Program-made: the position numbers and the translations under genes
DNA from: Stieleria marina
GTDB taxonomy: Bacteria > Planctomycetota > Planctomycetia > Pirellulales > Pirellulaceae
Assembly (NCBI GenBank): GCA_007741555.1
Contig: CP036526.1
Location: 3,906,001-3,970,000 of the forward strand
DNA: 64,000 nucleotides
Reading direction: 5' to 3'
Shown: positions 25,313 through 32,669 of the stretch, piece after piece
Position numbering within the stretch: position 1 is the first letter of the stretch
Layout: each line of letters starts with the position of its first letter
The notes under the pieces: model-generated
What the model was told of the DNA's origin: nothing
What the model saw: only the letters and a program-made list of their open reading frames with translations
Database searches by the model: none

Positions 25313-25663
25313 ATGTTTCACGGACAGCCATATTGCAAATCGTGTGGACATGACGGGCCAAATTTCATGTGGTCTTACCATCAGTACATGGGCTTGTCGG
25401 TCTTGTTGTGCAACAAGATTACAAACGAACTACGCACTGTTCATATCGACGACCGCGATGAATTTCACGACCATTCCAAAACTGAGGATGAATTGGAGGC
25501 TGTTTTTGATGCGTTCATAAACAACATCGTGACCCGTGAAGCCAACGAGAATGAATACAGCGTTGACGTCGTAAAATTTGCGTTGGATGAAAACAATCCA
25601 ACCACATTAAAATGTCCCAAATGTTCCGAACTGCTATACTGGCGATCCACTGGCATTTCTTGA
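25313..25663 (+). CDS. Cassette 18, second gene: zinc-ribbon-like hypothetical protein
   Basis: The 116-residue protein starts MFHGQPYCKSCGHDGPNF, 7 bp after the stop of the IF-1-like gene, so the cassette carries two genes. CKSCG at residues 8-12 and CPKCSELLYW near the C-terminus could form a split zinc ribbon. The middle is acidic and helical. No family recognised. Confidence 0.7.
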   Translation: MFHGQPYCKSCGHDGPNFMWSYHQYMGLSVLLCNKITNELRTVHIDDRDEFHDHSKTEDELEAVFDAFINNIVTREANENEYSVDVVKFALDENNPTTLKCPKCSELLYWRSTGIS

Positions 25664-25678
25664 CAGGACACCAATCGC

Positions 25679-25774
25679 CAGATAACAATGTGATGCACGC
25701 GAAGCCGGGCTTGCGTGCTGGTTTTTCTGCTTGCAAGATTGTCGTCCCGGCTCGGTGATCACTGCCGTTCGTCG
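25679..25774 (+). repeat. attC site 18
   Basis: Left core CAGATAAC (complement of own start GTTATCTG), right core GTTCGTCG. Inner arms GAAGCCGGGC / GTCCCGGCTC pair. The GGTGATC near its right end may supply the GTG start of the next gene. Confidence 0.9.
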
Positions 25775-26105
25775 ACACACAGGTTTAGCTCCGCTCGCTG
25801 AATGCAATCGGGAGTCCGAGATCACACTTTCGCTTCGTTCTATCATCCTATGCGTTTTTCTCTGCGCGGCATCATTTGCGTTTGTCGCGGCAGAGACCGG
25901 GCTTGGAAGTCAGTCCGACGATTTGCGTCTCACTACCGCATTATTGGCACTGCCACTGATGCTCATTGGAATGTGCGCGACCGGTGCAAGTCTAGCGTTC
26001 GATCGGTATCGTACGCGGCGGGCAGCGGAGAGGGGTGCTATATATGGATTCATTGGCTTCGCGCTGTTGGGCATCTTTCTTGGGCTCGCACCCGCAGTCG
26101 GTTGA
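25756..26105 (+). CDS. Cassette 19: membrane protein, start uncertain
   Basis: The frame encodes a clear membrane protein (SLRSIILCVFLCAASFAFVA, ALLALPLMLIGMCATGASLA, AIYGFIGFALLGIFLGLA) of about 115 residues. Inside the cassette there is no ATG, GTG or TTG upstream of the first helix; the nearest is the GTG at 25756 within attC 18. Either the site supplies the start or a rare codon is used. An ATG at 25802 belongs to another frame and gives no plausible protein. Confidence 0.6.
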
Positions 26106-26155
26106 TTCGATATACTTGACCAACGCGGCGTGGACCTCCTACGCGAATTAAATAG

Positions 26156-26247
26156 CGACGAACCATGCGATTCACACGAAGCACCGCATGACGATTTCAC
26201 AAATGGAAACCACATTGGCGGTGCTCGGTGATCGCCGCCGTTCTGTC
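26156..26247 (+). repeat. attC site 19
   Basis: Left core CGACGAAC (complement of own start GTTCGTCG), right core GTTCTGTC. Inner arms GAAGCACCGC / GCGGTGCTC pair. Confidence 0.92.
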
Positions 26248-26832
26248 GATGATCCCTAAAATCAATCGCCCATGAAGGCGTCAATCCTCGACCTGATTTT
26301 CGCAACTGTCTTCGCAGCTTGCACCTTTTCGTTGTGGATGCTCTATCCTGAATTCGCAGATACAGCTATCGCCGTCGGATTATGGTCTCTGCTGGCTGCA
26401 ATATCCTGTATTCGACGAAAACGAACGCTAATCTATTTCTCGGCTATCGCAGCCGTAGCATTCGTCGTCAGATATGCGGGGCACCTGGACAGGCTGCGCT
26501 CACCCTATTTCTTTGCGGAGTTTGTCGACATCGGCTCAATGCTCTGCTGTTTTGGCATTGTTGCAAATACTGCGATTCTCGATCGTCATAATCTCGCGTG
26601 GTATTTGGGCATTGCCGCATTGTTCGTCGTCTTCTTTTTTACGCCATTCCTTCTCCCGATCCATCCGTTGATTTCCCTGTCACCGATGATGATAATCTCC
26701 ACAGGTTTGGTTCTCACTTGGCAGCGTGGCCGGGCAGCGCTTAAGATGACAGAACCATGCGATTCACACGAAGCACCGCATGACGATTTTAGAAATGGAA
26801 ACCACATTGGCGGTGCTCGGTGATCGCCGCCG
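26241..26832 (+). repeat. Duplicated cassette A, copy 2 (cassette 20)
   Basis: Second 592-bp copy of 16601-17192. Flanked by cassette 19 and by copy 2 of cassette B. Confidence 0.92.
26272..26823 (+). CDS. Cassette 20 (A2): polytopic membrane protein, duplicate
   Basis: Identical 183-residue product to 16632-17183, including the tail translated from the attC. Keeping two unchanged copies about 9.6 kb apart suggests recent duplication by cassette capture. Confidence 0.75.
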   Translation: MKASILDLIFATVFAACTFSLWMLYPEFADTAIAVGLWSLLAAISCIRRKRTLIYFSAIAAVAFVVRYAGHLDRLRSPYFFAEFVDIGSMLCCFGIVANTAILDRHNLAWYLGIAALFVVFFFTPFLLPIHPLISLSPMMIISTGLVLTWQRGRAALKMTEPCDSHEAPHDDFRNGNHIGGAR

Positions 26833-26839
26833 TTCGCCG
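26748..26839 (+). repeat. attC site 20
   Basis: Left core GACAGAAC (complement of own start GTTCTGTC), right core GTTCGCCG; otherwise the same as attC 3. Confidence 0.92.
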
Positions 26840-27369
26840 ACTGAATCGCTAAACCCTTCGCATCATTAACCGTAGATTTACTGACAATGATTCACTCAAT
26901 TGGCTACCTCGGACCGTTTGCTCCAAACTTCGACGACCTGCACAAGATCACGATTCAGTACACCAAGCATGATGGCACGCTAGGCAACTGTGATGAGCAG
27001 TCCGACAACGCCAGCGGGATATTCTTCGGATACCTTGAGAAGCCTAATCGCAACTTTTTCGCTGTGCGTGCACAATACGGTGAGGTTCTGGTTGACCTAG
27101 CAAACCCGGTTGAGCTTAATCCGCGACGACACATGGACGGTAAACGACCTGGGCCGAAACCGCCTCAGTTCGGTGACGAGTGTGCCGCCAACTTGTTGCG
27201 TGATATGATCTCTGCAAACGCCTCGCAGGCAGATGCATTGAGCGCCATTGCCGCAAATACGGGATTGACCGTCGCAACATAATTGCGGCGAACCATGCGA
27301 TGGACCGAAGTCGCGGGCAAGGCGTTTTGAATCGGATACCACATTACCGCGACTCGGTCATCGCGGCCG
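26833..27369 (+). repeat. Duplicated cassette B, copy 2 (cassette 21)
   Basis: Second copy of 20372-20908, one substitution noticed. Here it follows cassette A rather than cassette 8. Confidence 0.92.
26887..27282 (+). CDS. Cassette 21 (B2): hypothetical soluble protein, duplicate
   Basis: The 131-residue product equals that at 20426-20821 except Glu for Val at residue 37 (CDEQSDN against CDVQSDN). No family recognised. Confidence 0.72.
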   Translation: MIHSIGYLGPFAPNFDDLHKITIQYTKHDGTLGNCDEQSDNASGIFFGYLEKPNRNFFAVRAQYGEVLVDLANPVELNPRRHMDGKRPGPKPPQFGDECAANLLRDMISANASQADALSAIAANTGLTVAT

Positions 27370-27376
27370 TTATTCG
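27286..27376 (+). repeat. attC site 21
   Basis: Left core CGGCGAAC (complement of own start), right core GTTATTCG; otherwise the same as attC 9. Confidence 0.92.
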
Positions 27377-27615
27377 ACTGAGAGCGTTCGATGGTGTTGG
27401 CGGCGTCCCTTGCGATTCAAGCCGAAGCACGACACCGCTGGACGATCGTTCGTTCGGCAGACGTTGCTCGCTTCGATTGCTCGAATTCGGCGGAAGACGA
27501 GATACCCGATTTAAATGACTACCGTCGCTAGCGGGAGCAACAACCAAACTGCCTTCAATCGATTGATTGATTTTGACTTCCGCCACAACAACCGCATTCA
27601 ACACAACCTTTGTTT

Positions 27616-27816
27616 ATGAAGCACAATATTTTCTCATTTCCGTACAGTTGGCTTTGGTTTTTCGCGGGTATGGCTACGTTTGGCATTCCGGCTGATTTGC
27701 TCCTTGGATGGGGCAGTCGCAATTTCTGGGGAGCGATCGGTGGCATACTTTTCGTCGCGATTGGCGGCTTCGTGCATAAACGACGCATCGATGATTCTCC
27801 ACCAGACAACGAATAA
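27616..27816 (+). CDS. Cassette 22: small membrane protein
   Basis: The 66-residue protein starts MKHNIFSFPYSWLWFFAGMA and has two hydrophobic helices (residues about 9-30 and 37-53) with a charged tail (HKRRIDDSPPDNE). TAA overlaps the left core of attC 22. The 246 bp between the cassette border (27370) and the gene hold nothing recognised. Confidence 0.68.
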   Translation: MKHNIFSFPYSWLWFFAGMATFGIPADLLLGWGSRNFWGAIGGILFVAIGGFVHKRRIDDSPPDNE

Positions 27817-27902
27817 CCATGCCGTGCACGCGCAGGACGGCTTGCGTGTTTTTGCCAATGGAAAGTCAATCGTCCGTCCTCGGTGACGGCTACCGTTCTG
27901 GC
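27810..27902 (+). repeat. attC site 22
   Basis: Left core CGAATAAC (complement of own start GTTATTCG), right core GTTCTGGC. Inner arms GCAGGACGGC / CCGTCCTCGG pair. Confidence 0.92.
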
Positions 27903-27939
27903 ACTGCCGTTTTCAATCTCTGTTGCTAGCTCCACACGA

Positions 27940-28446
27940 ATGCTATCTGCAAAACGATACCGTCGCATGAACTACTTGCTGGCTGCTTTCATCGTATGTG
28001 GAGTCCTATTCGCTTGCCCCAAGAAGTTTTCTAAATCCGACCCTTCCATCATATACCTTCACAGCCGAAAGCGCGGAGTTCATGTCCATCTTCCGCCGGA
28101 TAGTGATCCTTACGCAAAACGGCCCTTGGGAGCGTTGGCACGTGACTGGTTACGATACAATGCACAGTGGCATTGTTGGAAACCTGCCCCAATGTACTAC
28201 TTTAAAGGGCATATCGAAGTTTCCTCTGAAGACAGCATCATCAAGATTATTAACAGCTCGGTTGCTTGGGGTTGCTGGGTTCGCCCCTTAACGATGGTTG
28301 ACCTCGACTTTATTGCCGCTGTTCGCTCAGACGAATCCGCCGTCAAATACAACCGAGATACTTCGATGTACGTTGATTGGCATGGCCCTGGCTCAGCACA
28401 GACGAAAGGCCAGAACCAAGCGATGGACGCGAAGCCGCGGAGTTGA
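27940..28446 (+). CDS. Cassette 23: membrane-anchored hypothetical protein
   Basis: ATG at 27940 (168 residues) or 27967 starts the frame; MNYLLAAFIVCGVLFACPKK is a signal or anchor (possible lipoprotein, LFAC). The extracytoplasmic part contains DWLRYNAQWHCWKPAPMYYF and IIKIINSSVAWGCWV. No family recognised. The final residues (AMDAKPRS) and stop are read from attC 23. Confidence 0.66.
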   Translation: MLSAKRYRRMNYLLAAFIVCGVLFACPKKFSKSDPSIIYLHSRKRGVHVHLPPDSDPYAKRPLGALARDWLRYNAQWHCWKPAPMYYFKGHIEVSSEDSIIKIINSSVAWGCWVRPLTMVDLDFIAAVRSDESAVKYNRDTSMYVDWHGPGSAQTKGQNQAMDAKPRS

Positions 28447-28501
28447 GTTTTACGAAATTGATGATCAATCGCCGCGGCCCGGTCATCGCAACCGTTATCC
28501 G
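28409..28501 (+). repeat. attC site 23
   Basis: Left core GCCAGAAC (complement of own start GTTCTGGC), right core GTTATCCG. Inner arms GCGAAGCCGCGG / CCGCGGCCCGG pair with an extra A. Confidence 0.9.
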
Positions 28502-28541
28502 ACTGAATCATGACCAACTCCTCTACAATGGACCCGATCCG

Positions 28542-29105
28542 ATGATTCGACGCACACACAAATTTTGGCTCGTATTCGCAGCGCTTTGTTGTGCGACGAC
28601 CATCGGTTGTGGGTCCGCTTCGACTGGCACAGCCGTGCTCGACGCTGACCCGCCGGAGCAGGTCTCTGAGCCGCCGTTGGCTACGTCACCGGTCGAAGCT
28701 GCACATGCAGACTTCTACACCGTATCAACCTACGACGAATCGTTTGATCCAACTGACGATCTCGCCAAAACCCTTGTTCGTGCGGCGAACGAAAACAAAC
28801 GCGTCATCCTGCAAATCGGCGGTGATTGGTGCGGATGGTGTGCTCGAATTACTGACTACATGTCCACAAACGAGACTATTCGTTCCCACATCGACAACAA
28901 TTTTGTTGTCATGAAAGTGACGTTCCCCGGCGAGCACGCCAAAGACTTCCTTTCTGCGTACCCAAAATGCAACGCGTACCCCCACTTCTTCGTTCTTGAT
29001 GAGAACGGGGACTTTCTGCACTCTCAAGGGACAGGCGAGCTTGAGAAGGGCAAAGGGTATGACCAGGACGTATTCATGGCGTTCCTGACTAAATGGACAC
29101 CGTAG
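28542..29105 (+). CDS. Cassette 24: thioredoxin-like lipoprotein
   Basis: The 187-residue protein has a lipoprotein signal (hydrophobic segment, then TTIGC with Cys23). KRVILQIGGDWCGWCARITD is a thioredoxin fold with redox motif C97-G-W-C100; TFPGEHAKDFLSAYPKCNAY followed by PHFFVLDENG contains the cis-Pro region. It is probably an exported thiol-disulfide protein of the DUF255/thioredoxin_7 type. ATG at 28542. Confidence 0.85.
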   Translation: MIRRTHKFWLVFAALCCATTIGCGSASTGTAVLDADPPEQVSEPPLATSPVEAAHADFYTVSTYDESFDPTDDLAKTLVRAANENKRVILQIGGDWCGWCARITDYMSTNETIRSHIDNNFVVMKVTFPGEHAKDFLSAYPKCNAYPHFFVLDENGDFLHSQGTGELEKGKGYDQDVFMAFLTKWTP

Positions 29106-29114
29106 TTCACACGA

Positions 29115-29209
29115 CGGATAGCCATCCGATGCAGCGGAGCGGCGGTTGTTGCCTTTCCCGTTTGCTTGCACGCCGTTCGCCGACGCCCGGTGATCGGTAC
29201 CGCTGTCGG
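29115..29209 (+). repeat. attC site 24 (core changed to AGC/GCT)
   Basis: Left core CGGATAGC and right core GCTGTCGG replace the usual AAC and GTT; the triplets AGC and GCT still pair with each other. Inner arms CAGCGGAGCGGCGG and CCGACGCCCGGTG pair with an extra A. Probably inactive. Confidence 0.75.
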
Positions 29210-29227
29210 ACTGAAGATGAGCAGAGC

Positions 29228-29482
29228 GTGTTAAACCCGTACTCTCCGCCGGATTCTGAACCCAAGGGCGAAGACGCGCCTCGGAAACCTTTTCGGATCG
29301 GATGGCTCATCGTTCCGACCGTGCTGCTCATGATGTATGGCTCGATCATGCTTCCTGATTTCACTGGCCGTTCGGTTGGTGACCCAGACGGACGTTCACG
29401 CGGCGCTGCTGCTGCTGGCGGTGCAATTGGACTTGCGCTGGGGTCGATTGGTTACTTCTTGGCGGGGCATAAGCCAAACTGA
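29228..29482 (+). CDS. Cassette 25: small membrane protein with NPYSPP start
   Basis: From the GTG at 29228 the product has 84 residues: VLNPYSPPDSEPKGEDAPRK, a helix (IGWLIVPTVLLMMYGSIML) and a Gly/Ala-rich second helix (GAAAAGGAIGLALGSIGYFL). NPYSPP is the N-terminal motif of many planctomycete membrane proteins, which supports this late start over the ATG at 29093 in the previous cassette. Confidence 0.68.
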   Translation: MLNPYSPPDSEPKGEDAPRKPFRIGWLIVPTVLLMMYGSIMLPDFTGRSVGDPDGRSRGAAAAGGAIGLALGSIGYFLAGHKPN

Positions 29483-29578
29483 TTGGACCGATGGGACAGT
29501 GTCGTATTTGCGTTGCTCGGTCACTTTCTTCGGGCTACACTAGATCACGTGTCGAAGGCATGTCTGCAAAAAACCCGG

Positions 29579-29671
29579 CGGATAACCACGTGTTGGACCG
29601 AAGCTTGCGATGACGCAATTTTTGACATGGAAGACACAAGGCGCGATTTCGGTCAACACTACCGTTCGTCG
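29579..29671 (+). repeat. attC site 25
   Basis: Left core CGGATAAC, right core GTTCGTCG. Sub-type shared with sites 4 and 39 (GTGTTGGACCGAAG ... TCAACACTACC). The left core does not match the mutated start of its own cassette. Confidence 0.88.
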
Positions 29672-29686
29672 ACAACAAGAAACACA

Positions 29687-30208
29687 TTGACCAACCCGTA
29701 TTCGCCGCCCAGTTCAACAACCTCGGCTAGCGAGACGCGTGACTCTCGTGCACTCCGTGTGTTCTCAATCGCATCATTTGTCTGTGGGTTCGTTGCATTT
29801 CTGGCCTACTACGGCTACCCAGGGTTCATGAACCCAACGTGGTATTTTCGCTACCTGCCGATACTCGCAACCTTGTCGTTGATTTGTGGCGTCGTTGCGA
29901 TCGCGTTTCCCTGGCAGCCGACTAGATCTGACACCGTATTCGCGACCGCATTCTCGCTAATATTTGCACTTCCCGTTACCTGTTTGTGTCTTGCTGCTTT
30001 CTTGGATGCTACGACGAGATACGGTGAGTTCTGGCTGCTCCCGCGTTTGATTTTGAGCCTATTTGCCACGATCATCTCGTGGAGGCTCGCGTCTAAGAGG
30101 CACCGAGTGATGCGACGGCGGCGACTTGCGTGCATTGGACTCGGTTTTGCTACGCTGCAATGTCTAACGTCGATTGTTGACTTCCTCTACACTGATTGGG
30201 CAGCGTAG
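29687..30208 (+). CDS. Cassette 26: polytopic membrane protein with NPYSPP start
   Basis: A TTG start at 29687 gives LTNPYSPPSSTTSASETRDS and 173 residues with five hydrophobic segments (including VFSIASFVCGFVAFLAYYGY, YLPILATLSLICGVVAIAFP, FSLIFALPVTCLCLAAFLDA and LPRLILSLFATIISW). No ATG is available in this frame before the motif, so TTG is likely real. Function unknown. Confidence 0.7.
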   Translation: MTNPYSPPSSTTSASETRDSRALRVFSIASFVCGFVAFLAYYGYPGFMNPTWYFRYLPILATLSLICGVVAIAFPWQPTRSDTVFATAFSLIFALPVTCLCLAAFLDATTRYGEFWLLPRLILSLFATIISWRLASKRHRVMRRRRLACIGLGFATLQCLTSIVDFLYTDWAA

Positions 30209-30218
30209 GCCGAAGGCG

Positions 30219-30310
30219 CGACGAACCATGTCATGCACGCGAAGGACCGCATGGTGTTTATACAAATGGATACCACATTGGCGGTCCTCGGTGATGACCA
30301 CCGTTATCCG
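30219..30310 (+). repeat. attC site 26
   Basis: Left core CGACGAAC (complement of own start GTTCGTCG), right core GTTATCCG. Inner arms GCGAAGGACCGC / GCGGTCCTCGG with one extra A. Confidence 0.92.
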
Positions 30311-30388
30311 ACTGATTGACTTTCGATCTAATGTGAGGGCGATTCGTTCTTAAACCACATCGAGACACTCTACGCGATCACAAAGCCG

Positions 30389-30856
30389 TTGCTCACTCAC
30401 TACCATCACGCGGATCAGTGTGGCGTCAACAACTGCAATTTGATCTCTGATTTACGCGACAACCCAACATTTGAACCGACCGCCGAAATGCTGCACGACG
30501 CTGCTGCGAACGCGTGTTTCGATGGTGTCGCCCCGATCATCGACTACTCCATGCTGGAGCACGTGGACATTGACTTTGAAGTTCGCTTGGCCGTGATTTT
30601 TCGCATTTGCTTTTTTACGGAGTTGGGGAACTCGGATTCGCCCGCTCGGTTTTGTCTTAGCCGAACCCCATCGTCTGGTGACTCGTTTCTTGCGGAATAC
30701 GGCTGTGGGTTACTCGACGATCACCGACACTTTTGGTATCCACGAACTGACAAACATGTGGGTCGCTTTGATGTGCCACCGGATACAAACGACGGGTGGG
30801 CGTTTTACCGATCCAAACGATATGGTGGCAACGGGCTGTCGTCTCACATGCAATAA
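30389..30856 (+). CDS. Cassette 27: hypothetical soluble protein
   Basis: The 155-residue frame begins at a TTG (30389); no ATG lies between the upstream stop and the conserved-looking part. It contains DIDFEVRLAVIFRICFFTEL and FLAEYGCGLLDDHRHFWYPR. No signal peptide or family recognised. The cassette has about 85 bp before the start. Confidence 0.6.
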   Translation: MLTHYHHADQCGVNNCNLISDLRDNPTFEPTAEMLHDAAANACFDGVAPIIDYSMLEHVDIDFEVRLAVIFRICFFTELGNSDSPARFCLSRTPSSGDSFLAEYGCGLLDDHRHFWYPRTDKHVGRFDVPPDTNDGWAFYRSKRYGGNGLSSHMQ

Positions 30857-30870
30857 TCTTCCCAAGACGG

Positions 30871-30962
30871 CGGATACCATCGCATCCACACGGAGGCCCG
30901 TTGGTTCGGTTTTACAAATCGAACGTCAACTCACGTACCCCGGTGATGCGGGTCGTTACCCC
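30871..30962 (+). repeat. attC site 27 (left core altered)
   Basis: Left core CGGATACC (expected CGGATAAC), right core GTTACCCC. The loop keeps TTTTACAAATCGAA. One change in the AAC triplet. Confidence 0.8.
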
Positions 30963-30997
30963 ATATTAGCAGGACATCATAAACGAGGTTCACATAG

Positions 30998-31477
30998 TTG
31001 GATTTTGCAAACCCGTTTCACAACTCGATATTCGTTCTGCTCTTGTCTTGGACCGTTGGGGCCGTTCTCGAACCGCTTCTACGACGATTCGTGAACTACA
31101 GCGAGGTCGAAACGAGTCTCTTCCGTAGGAGTCGAACGTATGAACTGATCGGTGTGCCGTTTGTTCGGTGGGTAATCCTGAGGGGACGACTGAATTGCAA
31201 TCCAGGGTTGAAGAGAGTCAAGAACGGTCAAATAGAGACACTGGTTGAAACTCGCAAGGCACTGACGATCGCGGAGTTTGGGCATTGGATTGGTTTCGTT
31301 GTCATGTTGGCGGCGATTGGAGCTTCTATAGTTGCAGGCGTTCCGAGTTCGGTCCTCGCGTCACATTTTGTGGTGAACGTGCTCGGCAATGCGTACCTGT
31401 CTCTCGTTCAGCAGTACAATAGGCGTCGCGTTGATAGGCTAATTGCCAGGGCCGAGAGGCGGGGCATTGACGGGTAA
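30998..31477 (+). CDS. Cassette 28: CrtO-like (glycosyl-diaponeurosporenoate acyltransferase family) membrane protein
   Basis: A TTG at 30998 preceded by GAGG gives 159 residues. YELIGVPFVRWVILRGRLNC, then VETRKALTIAEFGHWIGFVV, and VVNVLGNAYLSLVQQYNRRR with VDRLIARAER follow the order of conserved blocks in the CrtO-type acyltransferase family (GVxxFKxxLP, E-x-x-HW, N-x-x-P-x-L-x-QRYNR-x-R). Three membrane helices. Such proteins acylate glycosylated lipids; the substrate is unknown. The match is by eye, so moderate. Confidence 0.6.
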   Translation: MDFANPFHNSIFVLLLSWTVGAVLEPLLRRFVNYSEVETSLFRRSRTYELIGVPFVRWVILRGRLNCNPGLKRVKNGQIETLVETRKALTIAEFGHWIGFVVMLAAIGASIVAGVPSSVLASHFVVNVLGNAYLSLVQQYNRRRVDRLIARAERRGIDG

Positions 31478-31562
31478 CCATCCCGTCCACCGACGTACGG
31501 CTTGCGCGATCTTGCAAATGGAAACTCAAACGTTCGTACTCGGTGACGGGTACCGTTCTGGC
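31471..31562 (+). repeat. attC site 28
   Basis: Left core CGGGTAAC (one mismatch to own start GTTACCCC), right core GTTCTGGC. Inner arms ACCGACGTACGGC / CGTACTCGGT pair. Confidence 0.88.
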
Positions 31563-31571
31563 ATTAACTCA

Positions 31572-32066
31572 ATGATTCGATCAATACTCGTACTTTGCGT
31601 TGTGCTTGCATGCTCAACGATCGCCGTCGGAGAAGTCTTCGACTTGGACGCGCTCAAATTTCCGTCGAACGACCGCCAAGCGTTCGACGAAAACAATGTC
31701 CCTGCGTCCATTCGCGGTCATCTCAACAGTACCATCACAATTCGAGGGTACATGATGGTATCAAGCGTCACATCCACAACGGACATTAAGCGATTTGGCA
31801 TGTGGGCGGAGACGACGCAGAAACCTGTGAACCTAAACGCTTGGAAGATCCTGCCGCTACATCACATGTTATACGTTGAAATGTCTGGGGACAGATCGAC
31901 AGAGTTGCTCATCAATCGTCCCATCGAGGTCACGGGGAAACTGACAATCGACGTAATACGAGATAGTGACGGAACGGTGGGAACCGTTTACAAGATCCAG
32001 GCAAGTCGAGTTTCCAAGGCGACAAAGCGTGACGGGCACTTCCCCGCAGCAGGACACGGATGCTAG
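31572..32066 (+). CDS. Cassette 29: secreted hypothetical protein
   Basis: The 164-residue protein starts MIRSILVLCVVLACSTIAVG with a signal peptide ending near residue 20. The mature part (STITIRGYMMVSSVTSTTDI, LNAWKILPLHHMLYVEMSG, and RPIEVTGKLTI) is beta-rich, like small OB-type exported proteins, without a named family. The TAG stop shares one base with the left core of attC 29. Confidence 0.72.
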   Translation: MIRSILVLCVVLACSTIAVGEVFDLDALKFPSNDRQAFDENNVPASIRGHLNSTITIRGYMMVSSVTSTTDIKRFGMWAETTQKPVNLNAWKILPLHHMLYVEMSGDRSTELLINRPIEVTGKLTIDVIRDSDGTVGTVYKIQASRVSKATKRDGHFPAAGHGC

Positions 32067-32157
32067 CCAGAACCATGGCATTCACACGAAGCACGGCATA
32101 AGATATTTTCAAATGGAAACCACATAGGCCTTGCTCGGTGATGCCGGCCGTTATCCG
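32066..32157 (+). repeat. attC site 29
   Basis: Left core GCCAGAAC (complement of own start GTTCTGGC), right core GTTATCCG. Inner arms GAAGCACGGC / GCCTTGCTC pair with a mismatch. Confidence 0.9.
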
Positions 32158-32185
32158 ACAGAGGCACCATTTCGCTGATCGCACG

Positions 32186-32545
32186 ATGAATCGCCTCCAA
32201 TTCCGTATTTGCACCTTGCTCGCTCTAGTTGCTCTCGTAGCAGTCGTGATTTGGTGGATACGATGGCCGGCACAAACTGCTTCACGATTCGTCGCTGATC
32301 GCGCCCAGTTTGTTCGCAGGATCAACGCAACTCCGACTTCCGCTCATGCTCCGAGCCGCCTTGACTCAACGTATTTCGCAAAACCAGAGAATTGTTCGCT
32401 CACAACACGTGAAAGATCCTGGGCGGATATCCTGCTTGCGAGACAGACGTTCTTCTATGCCTCATTCCGGTTTTCTGTACGGCGTGGCACAGTCCTGTCA
32501 GGGCCGACCTATTATTTCGACTACGGCAACCTGTGGCTACGATAG
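32186..32545 (+). CDS. Cassette 30: membrane-anchored hypothetical protein
   Basis: The 119-residue protein starts MNRLQFRICTLLALVALVAV, again the FxxRTLL-type anchor with one helix, then an extracytoplasmic domain (RSWADILLARQTFFYASFRF, FDYGNLWLR). No family recognised. Confidence 0.7.
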   Translation: MNRLQFRICTLLALVALVAVVIWWIRWPAQTASRFVADRAQFVRRINATPTSAHAPSRLDSTYFAKPENCSLTTRERSWADILLARQTFFYASFRFSVRRGTVLSGPTYYFDYGNLWLR

Positions 32546-32565
32546 TTCAAGGCTCAAGCACACAA

Positions 32566-32656
32566 CGGATAACCATGCCGTGCACCAAAGCACGGCATAA
32601 GATGTTCACAAATGGAAACCACCTAGGCCGTGCTCGGTGATGCCGGCCGTTCTGCC
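32566..32656 (+). repeat. attC site 30
   Basis: Left core CGGATAAC (complement of own start GTTATCCG), right core GTTCTGCC. Inner arms CAAAGCACGGC / GCCGTGCTCGG pair. Confidence 0.92.
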
Positions 32657-32669
32657 ATTCGGAGACTCA

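Noticed and set aside
28377-29105. 242-codon version of the thioredoxin lipoprotein
   Set aside because: The upstream 55 codons lie in the previous cassette and attC; the lipoprotein signal begins exactly at ATG 28542.
29483-30208. 241-codon version of the cassette 26 membrane protein
   Set aside because: The first 68 codons cross attC 25; the NPYSPP motif after TTG 29687 marks the natural start.
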